Shown: positions 57,784 to 64,000 of the stretch, piece by piece | How positions within the stretch are numbered: the first letter of the stretch is position 1 | Layout: each line of letters starts with the position of its first letter | DNA from: Solanum dulcamara | Lineage: Eukaryota > Streptophyta > Magnoliopsida > Solanales > Solanaceae | Length of the DNA stretch: 64,000 bases | Reading direction: 5' to 3' | Assembly: GCF_947179165.1 (NCBI RefSeq) | Contig: NC_077242.1 | Coordinates: 36,019,097-36,083,096 of the forward strand | Notes under the pieces: model-generated | Told to the model about the DNA's origin: nothing | The model's database searches: none | The model's input: the letters and a program-made list of their open reading frames with translations, nothing else | Position numbers and translations under genes: made by a program

Positions 57784-59740
57784 GAAAAAAGGGCCTTACT
57801 GAGTTCATGGCCCCATTCTTACCACGATGGAGCACAACAAATGCAATGAGATAATCATGGCCAACATGTATGGGCTAGAAATTTTATGCCACCAAAATGG
57901 GCGTCGGATCTCCACTCCCAAGTAGCTTCGAGATACGAGGAGAGGTACCCCCTTAATAAGCATGCCAAAGTAGTCTTGGGATTGGGGCTTGATTTATTTT
58001 AGCCCATGTATGATGATTTTGCCACTGATGAGGATAAGAGGTGAACCATATGGAATAGTGATCTAGATTCGAAGGAGGAAGATTAACCACCTCTAGCTGT
58101 TAAGGATGTTGGATGCGATGATGATACGGAAGACTGAACAGGGAGGTTCTTCACCCTACTTTTATTTTATTTTTGTGATTTTTATAGCACTGCGGACAGT
58201 GCTAAACCCGTAAGTGTGGGGTGGAGTCATATGCTTGCCTGTGTATGTATGAATAGTTATATTATTGCTTTAGTTATTGATTTTTATTTTGGGTTCAACG
58301 GAGTTTGTTTTTGGTTCTTTGACCAAGGATAGTCCCTTTGAACTATTTTAAAAAAATTCTATTTTGTAGGATTGAGTCATAGTCGTGATTAAGTTTCATT
58401 TCCCAATGATAAGATGGATGACGACCATCATAAGTGTACGCTTATCATTACGTTTATGTTAAGGTATCTTACTAGGCTACATGATTTCATGGACATAGTG
58501 TTGAAAAGTGAAAAGCATGCTATAAAATGGAATGATTGTGTTTAACACGTCCAGTCTCATTTACTTTACTATCAGTTTTAATGTGAGTTAAAATACTATT
58601 GGTTGATTAAAGATGTATAAAGATCCATCTTGAGTTGAATGTACGACATGTATGTGAGTATTTGCTGCATTTTATGCTTACATGTTGATGTCTAGTACTT
58701 TTCCGGTGTGTTTGTTAAGGATAATAAAGAATGTGGAGTTTAGGAAGTGATGTAGGCATTTCTTTGGTAGCCTTGTTTAGACCCCCTTGCATCTACCTTA
58801 ATGCTTAATCGTAGTTAACCCCTTTGAGCCTTTAACTTTTTTATCTGGCAGCCACATATGAAGCCTATTCCCATTCCTTCATTAGACCGTGAATTTGATC
58901 CAAACTTCTAAACGCTTTAGGTGGAAAAGATTAAAGGAAAAGAATAAGTGAGTCTAAAGCCCTGCAAATTAATAGTTATTGGTGCTTGAAATAACTTATG
59001 CCTTGTTGATAAGGAGTACAAAAGGACAATCAAAGTGTTGAAAAATAAAGAGAAAAGAAAAACAAAATAAAATATAATAAAGGTGACTCCCTACTAAAGG
59101 CTTGTAAGTAGCTTAAAGAGAAGGGATAAACAAAGACAAAAGAGGTGGGAAAAAATAGGGTGTTGGAGATATTCGTAATGAGAAGTGTAATGTATTAAAG
59201 ATATTGGGAAAGTTAGTCACTATTCATAGCCAAAAATAGTTCTTACCCATCCTTCAGCCTACGTTACAACCCGGAAAGTCTTAGTTGATGCTAATCCATC
59301 ACATTCATATATTAGTGGAGCAATACATTAAGGGCAAGCCTATGGTTAATCCTCTGTTGCATGAGAATTCTTTTACGAGAGTGAGCGGAATTCTATTCTT
59401 ACACCCACCTATATTAAAACTTTTATATATGTGAGTAATTATGGGTGACTCTTTTGTGGTGAGGGCACATGTATGATGATGGATTAGTGATTTATGTATT
59501 TTCATGAACAATTAGTTTACATTTACCTACTAAGTGGTAGAGTCAATTCTTGAGGTTAGGATGTTTTAGACCAGTCATTTAAGTACTTTAGTTGGATCAC
59601 ATGCTTGTGGAGTTATATTCTATCCATGCGAGTCACTGTAGTCTAAGCTTGAAAGACTCGTGTTGTGTAAGTGTGTGAGTCATCCTTTGTCTTGACTTGT
59701 GAATTTGTTTGAGGATGAACAAAGCTTCAAGTGTAGGGTA
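57784..59740 (+). other. Decayed end of the transposon-domain frame and 3' spacer of element F
   Basis: To about 58140 a decayed acidic C-terminal part can be followed. From 58140 to 59740 no coding is seen; purine-rich runs such as 'aaaagaaaaacaaaataaaa' occur near 59050. A GTAAGTGTGGGGTGGA phrase at 58212 and GAGGATGAACAAAGCTTCAAGTG at 59711 resemble the 3' purine-tract wording of Athila elements. The element's own 3' LTR would begin about 59741 but only a short remnant is visible. Confidence 0.45.
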
Positions 59741-59833
59741 GTGATCTTAGGAGTATTTATACACCCGATAGCCAAGTATGTCTCTTTTCTATTCCATTCA
59801 TGCTATCTTGAGTCCTATTCAAGGACGAATGTT

Positions 59834-59849
59834 CCCAAGAAGGAGATAT
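59834..59849 (+). other. Polypurine tract before the TGTAAGACCTCG LTR
   Basis: CCCAAGAAGGAGATAT precedes TGTAAGACCTCG at 59850, itself preceded by the phrase AAGGACGAATGTT seen before the other gypsy LTRs here (9370, 45188). It marks the end of the interior of another gypsy element, otherwise not visible. Confidence 0.6.
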
Positions 59850-59885
59850 TGTAAGACCTCGAATATTGGAAAGTCAAAAAATGAG

Positions 59886-59890
59886 GTATT
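59886..59890 (+). repeat. Target site duplication GTATT, left copy
   Basis: GTATT immediately before the solo LTR start TGTTACACC; the same five bases follow its end at 63251-63255. Confidence 0.85.
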
Positions 59891-61605
59891 TGTTACACCC
59901 CGTACTTTTGTACCTTGGAAGGTTCCTAAGTTACGTAAGCTTCTTAAGTTCTTAAGTTTCTCGAAAGTCTCTTAAGCTTCTTAGAAGTCACCATGAGAGC
60001 CAGATAATCTATAACGCTATCAAGCAACTCTAAGGAAGAGAGAATGTGACACCCCATAGTAGGGAAGATTAGAAATATGGTTATGAGAATCCGAAAAGAG
60101 TTAGAGGCCAAGTAATGAGTCGTAGAACTCAACTTACTTACATAAGCTACCAATTTGAAAATCTTACATACTTAAGCTACTTGAGTACATACCAAGCTTA
60201 CATAGCAAGGATTACATAGGTTCATAAAGTAAGACGAGATTACGAACCCACGAGGAGAAGGAGAGAGTGACACATGGAAGCCCATGAGAGAGTGCAATGT
60301 GGCATCCCATGAGAGAGTGCCATGTGGCAGAAGCTGCAGCAAGAGGCTGGGCCCCCACATGCCACGTGGCAACCCCTAAGTGGAGGGGGTGATGCATTGG
60401 CCCTATAAAGGCATGTGTCACCACTTAGGGGTTGACATGTGTCACCCCCCCAAAGTGGACAATATATATATGCTTTATGAATTTTAGTCATCCTTATCCC
60501 TTAAGATTACATCTTCATCCAAAAACTCTAGAAAAGAAAAGAAGAAAAGAATCCTAAGCTAGAGAAAGAGAGAGAGCTACAGTTTTGGAAGGAAAAAATA
60601 AATAAGTTCTCCAATTTCATTCCATGAATTAATTATCTATGATATACCAAGAAGGTATGAAGGTGTTAGTAATATAAATTTATGGTTTGGAGCATCCCCA
60701 TAAGGACAACAAACAGTCGCGAAGTTTCAGCCGCGCTAAAGGAGTTCCTAGGCGAGTTTCGGTGAGTTTTGGCGAGTTTCGAGCAAGGTAAGGCTTTCTA
60801 TTTCAAGTTGGATTTTATTATATTTTTATGAGGTATATTAAATATATTAAATGAGGTTGAAAGTGGAAAAATTGTATAAGAATGTTTGACGTTAGAAACA
60901 AACTAAATTGAAGTCGTAGTAGGTAAATCGGAGTCGAGTAGTGTGTTGTTGTTGTGGTGCTGCAGGTTGGGGGTTGTTTAATTGCATGTTTAAGGGATGT
61001 AACTTACTATAAAATGGGTGTGTATGTTTATGGTTTCATCCACAAGACCCTCCATTTCTTATGGTAAAAGATTTTATGAAAGAAAGGCTAAAAACTTTAT
61101 TTTGGTATCGTAGTTTCGAGCTAGTTGGTTGGAGTTGTATTGAGTAATATTTAGGTGATTTGATTATATATATATATATATACTGGTTGTTTTTTGGTAA
61201 TATGGCTTCTAATATTAGAAGTTGTATAGGGCAAGTTATAGGGGAGATGCTGCCCGATTTTCGGTAACTTTGGAACTAGTAATAAACTAGTCGAGGGAAA
61301 GGGCTAAGGAAATGATTCCTATGAATACATAGGTGTAGAGTTGGAAATTGGAAAATGAAATATTATTAATCTTAGTATTACTTTCATGTTAAATAGGTTA
61401 GGGAGATATCGAGGCAAGCTGGGTTACGATTAATCCCTAAAGAGGTATGTGAAGCTACCTTCTTTCTCTTGGCATATTTTGGCATAAGTATGTGAAACCC
61501 TTCTTCACTCTTGATTTGTATTTCACATAGGTTATGATGTTATGATGAAATGTTTATGGTATCGAGTCCCTTGATGGACCAAGTATGATATATGTCACTA
61601 TCTAC

Positions 61606-61720
61606 GGATCGGGCCGAATGCTCCTCGTTATATGTTATTATCTAAGGATCGGGCCGAACGTTCCTCGGCATATGTTACTATCTAAGGATCGGGCCGTACA
61701 TTCCGCGGCACATATATATA
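61606..61720. repeat. 40-bp tandem repeat in the solo LTR
   Basis: GGATCGGGCCGAA units start at 61606, 61646 and 61686, exactly 40 apart, each followed by TTCCTCGGCATATGTTACTA-type text. The unit is the reverse complement of the array at 52580-52860. Confidence 0.88.
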
Positions 61721-62532
61721 TGACGACTACATAAGGGAAAGTAGAGAGTATGTAAAGCCTATCCCTTCTTTCTTTTGGCGTGACCCATAAAAAGCCAACG
61801 GACGAAGAATGCACAACGTTTACAAGAATCTCTTATTCTTAAGTACACCAGGATGGCCAACATTTTTAATTTCCTAGAACTTATGTCCTTTTTCCTCGAT
61901 TCATGTGAAAGTGTCCAACCATCCTAAGTTGGTATAATTTATGTTGTGGTATAAAGCATGAGTCTTATTCACTCCTTTAAGATAGAACTCTTCCAATAAT
62001 TGAACTATGGTTTCTCAAGTTTTTCTATACCTTGGGAAGTAGTAAGTAGGTAAAGCTAATCTTCTTCTTTTTTTATCATGAACCTTACATAGCGAATAGA
62101 CGAAGTATATGTGATCCCAAAGAAACCCCGATTCTCAAAGCCACTAAGATGGCCATTTTCTTGACTTCCAAAAGATATTTTATTACGCCTTAATATGAGT
62201 AGATAATTTCAGAAGTGTTACTTTGATACAAACCGTAATGACACTCCAAAGGTACTTATTATGGCTATTATCCTAATTTTTGAATGATAGTTCATTTTGA
62301 TTATTTCAACAAGTCTCCAATGATGGCTTAAATTGCATATGGTTACTCACTACTTTACTCATGTATACCATAACCTTTTTTTCACCGAGTCTCAGGCCAG
62401 GTACGTAATCGTGTGCAGTTCACTGCATTATCCACCGAGTCCCTCACTAAAGGGACGGGTACATTATATGAGGAAATAATAATGCGATGACATAAACAAC
62501 TCACTGCGTCCCTCACTAAAGGGTCAGGTAAT

Positions 62533-62552
62533 ATGTATATATATATATATAT
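62533..62552. repeat. AT microsatellite
   Basis: A run of alternating TA, about ten repeats, inside the solo LTR. A similar run lies at 61163-61181. Confidence 0.8.
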
Positions 62553-63250
62553 GAAATGATGATGTGATGTGATAAGATGGTGATAGCGTCGGGACCTATG
62601 ATGGTCCTACGGTTATGATTTACCGAGCCCTGAAAGGGCCGGCTATATTGTATAATATGAGCATTCATATTTTTATGATTCACGAGGTATAGGTACAGTG
62701 TTTTCTTACGTAACGAATTTATCCCTTTGGCTATCTTTACTTCAGATATGTTTCCAGTTATGCTGTGTATTCTCAGTATATATTTCGTACTGACCCCCCT
62801 CTGTTCGGAGAGCTACGTTTATGCCCGGAGGTACAGACGCACGTTTTGGAGACCCACAATCTTAGGACTCCTACCAGCAAGTTCAGGAGAAGCTCCACTA
62901 TATCGGAGCCTAGTTGTGGTACTGGTCTCTTGATTTGTACACTCATTTTATTTATCAGGGGTACGGCGGGGGCCCTATCCCGTCTTATGTTATCATTATA
63001 CTCCTAGAGGTCTGTAGATATGTGTGTGGGTTGTATATGGGTTACATAGGTATGTATGTACAGTTGTGCGGATATGGTTTATGTTTTGGGGACGTATCCC
63101 CTATTGTGATGGCCTTGTCGGCTTATATATCTTTCTTGCATGTTATATACTGTGATTCAAACAAGGGATAGGTTTTATTATAGCTAGCAAGGGTATACGC
63201 AAGTGTCCAGTTTGAGCACCCTTCATGGCCTACAGGGTTGGGTCATGACA

Positions 63251-63255
63251 GTATT
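63251..63255 (+). repeat. Target site duplication GTATT, right copy
   Basis: GTATT directly after the solo LTR end TGACA, identical to 59886-59890. Confidence 0.85.
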
Positions 63256-63289
63256 GAGGGAAGTTACAAAAAAAGGTTTACACCAGATC

Positions 63290-63610
63290 CTGCCCACGGG
63301 ACCCATCATGGGATGTACTTATAATCACAGCTCGTGGAGAGGTCCTATGTAGGTGTCTAGGATTATGGGTGTTAAGGGGGGAGGTATACAGAGGGCTCTA
63401 TGGCCCGTGGAGAGTTTCATAGATCATTAAACCTCCCGTGAACTCGACCCTCAAGACTCTTGAAATTGGATGAGGACTGTGAGAGGCACCACGGGCCGTA
63501 GTAAGCACCATGTTCTATGGCGGTCACCCCTTAAGACCGAATTCCAATACCTCACCACGACCACCACCACGGGCCTTGGTGAGTTGCACGGGTCGTGGTT
63601 GGCCCTTTGT
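63290..63610. repeat. Cluster of ACGGGCCGTGG-type palindromic words in an LTR
   Basis: Variants include CCACGGGCC, CACGGGCCGTAG, CACGGGTCGTGG, CTATGGCCCGTGG and CAGCTCGTGG. Their cores (CGGGCCG, GGCCCG) are self-complementary. No coding signal. Confidence 0.55.
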
Positions 63611-64000
63611 CTAGGTGAAGTTTTAATTAAGTTCAAGGGTCTTTTGGTCTTTTTCCTATGATCTCATTAATGAATATGAATGGGTTTTGTTGGTTTATTT
63701 AATCCTAATAGCTATCCGAATCCCTCGTAACCATCTCATTCTCACCCAAACACTCAAAACCTAAAATCCTCTCTCTAAAGTCTTCTCTCAAGAGCTTTCT
63801 TCTTCCTCAAGCTAATTTCAAGAGGAAATCAAGTCAAGTATCCAATCAGGAGAAAAATTAGGGCTTCTAAGATTAAAGGTATGTGGGATTTCATTCATAG
63901 GTCCTTTTACCCATGAAGTCCCAAGATTCTCTTCTAATTCTCTTATGAATTCTCCTTCTACAAGTCCTAGTTTCATTAAATTGCATTGGGTGTTCTTACT

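Larger units (their letters stand above)
48966..59740 (+). mobile_element. Element F: Athila-like gypsy retrotransposon, interrupted by a solo LTR
   Basis: In order: protease-RT linker, RT, RNase H, integrase (51300-51792, continuing at 55502-55905 after a solo LTR), a spacer, a plant transposon protein domain (57085-57783 and beyond) and a long spacer ending in the phrase GAGGATGAACAAAGCTTCAAGTG. The RT and integrase wording (GMTVV.NEKNELIPTRT; IISDGG; SGQVEVSN) is diagnostic of Athila. Gag and 5' LTR are missing; its left edge abuts E's truncated LTR. Confidence 0.8.
59891..63250 (+). mobile_element. Solo LTR of the A/D family with perfect target duplication
   Basis: Starts TGTTACACCCCGTAC and ends GGTTGGGTCATGACA, 3360 bases, flanked by GTATT on both sides. 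The terminal blocks match element D's 5' LTR, including GGGGTACGGCGGGGG at 62959. It carries a 40-bp triplicate (61606-61720) and two CCCTCACTAAAGGG words (62441, 62510). Confidence 0.88.
59850..64000 (+). mobile_element. 3' LTR of a further gypsy element, split by a solo LTR (partial)
   Basis: The LTR begins TGTAAGACCTCGAATATTGG. After 41 bases it is interrupted by the solo LTR (59891-63250) and resumes with GAGGGAAGTTACAAA at 63256, running to the window edge. A cluster of ACGGGCCGTGG-type words lies at 63290-63610. A 60-codon open frame there is not a gene. Confidence 0.6.

Noticed and set aside
60172..60491. Minus-strand frames rich in Ser, His and Cys
   Set aside because: They are translations of short LTR repeats (variants of CCATGAGAGAGTGCCATGTGGCA) and occur inside the solo LTR.

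Overview
This 64 kb window is a dense nest of decayed plant LTR retrotransposons with no intact host gene that I can see. It looks like repeat-rich, probably pericentromeric, dicot nuclear DNA. Evidence for a plant includes Ty3/gypsy pol remnants of chromovirus (Del/Tekay-like) and Athila types, tRNA-Met type primer binding sites, LTRs of 2.3-3.7 kb, and a degenerate copy of plant 5S rRNA. The repeat vocabulary (LTR ends such as TGTTACACCCC, TGTCACGAYCC and TGTAATGACCT, and a plant transposon protein domain downstream of an Athila pol) makes Solanaceae my best guess; that is an inference from recall, not a search.

Layout. (1) 1-13257 is a three-level nest. Element C (+ strand; RT, RNase H and integrase zinc finger at 11794-13257) was entered by element A (- strand; 3' LTR at 1-271, integrase and RNase H at 340-2138, a 70-base stub of its 5' LTR at 11724-11793). 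A was then entered by element B (+ strand; 2139-11723), the only element with both LTRs, PBS, gag-pol and polypurine tract in place. (2) 13258-14326 is unassigned. (3) 14327-27070 is element G (- strand), two long LTRs around a roughly 3.2 kb interior with no recognisable pol, so LARD-like; its right LTR is interrupted by an opposite-strand solo LTR of the same family. (4) 27071-37615 is a run of LTR fragments, a solo LTR with a 72-bp minisatellite, AT-rich spacers and a second minisatellite. (5) 37616-48955 is element E (+), whose RT is interrupted by element D (38212-46484), a member of A's LTR family with a 5S rRNA-derived segment inside. (6) 48966-59740 is element F (+, Athila-like), interrupted by a solo LTR and followed by a plant transposon protein domain. 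(7) 59850-64000 is the 3' LTR of a further element, split by a solo LTR with a perfect target duplication.

How the parts relate. A, D and the solo LTRs at 51793-55501 and 59891-63250 share one LTR family. G, E and the LTRs at 23054-26022, 27541-28389, 29903-32946 and 34675-37615 share another. E carries pol while G appears not to, so E-type elements are plausible suppliers of proteins to G. Every reading frame is broken by stops, frameshifts or lost catalytic residues; most stops are explained by C-to-T or G-to-A changes, as expected for methylated, silenced DNA. Boundaries were read by eye; alignments to consensus elements were not possible here.
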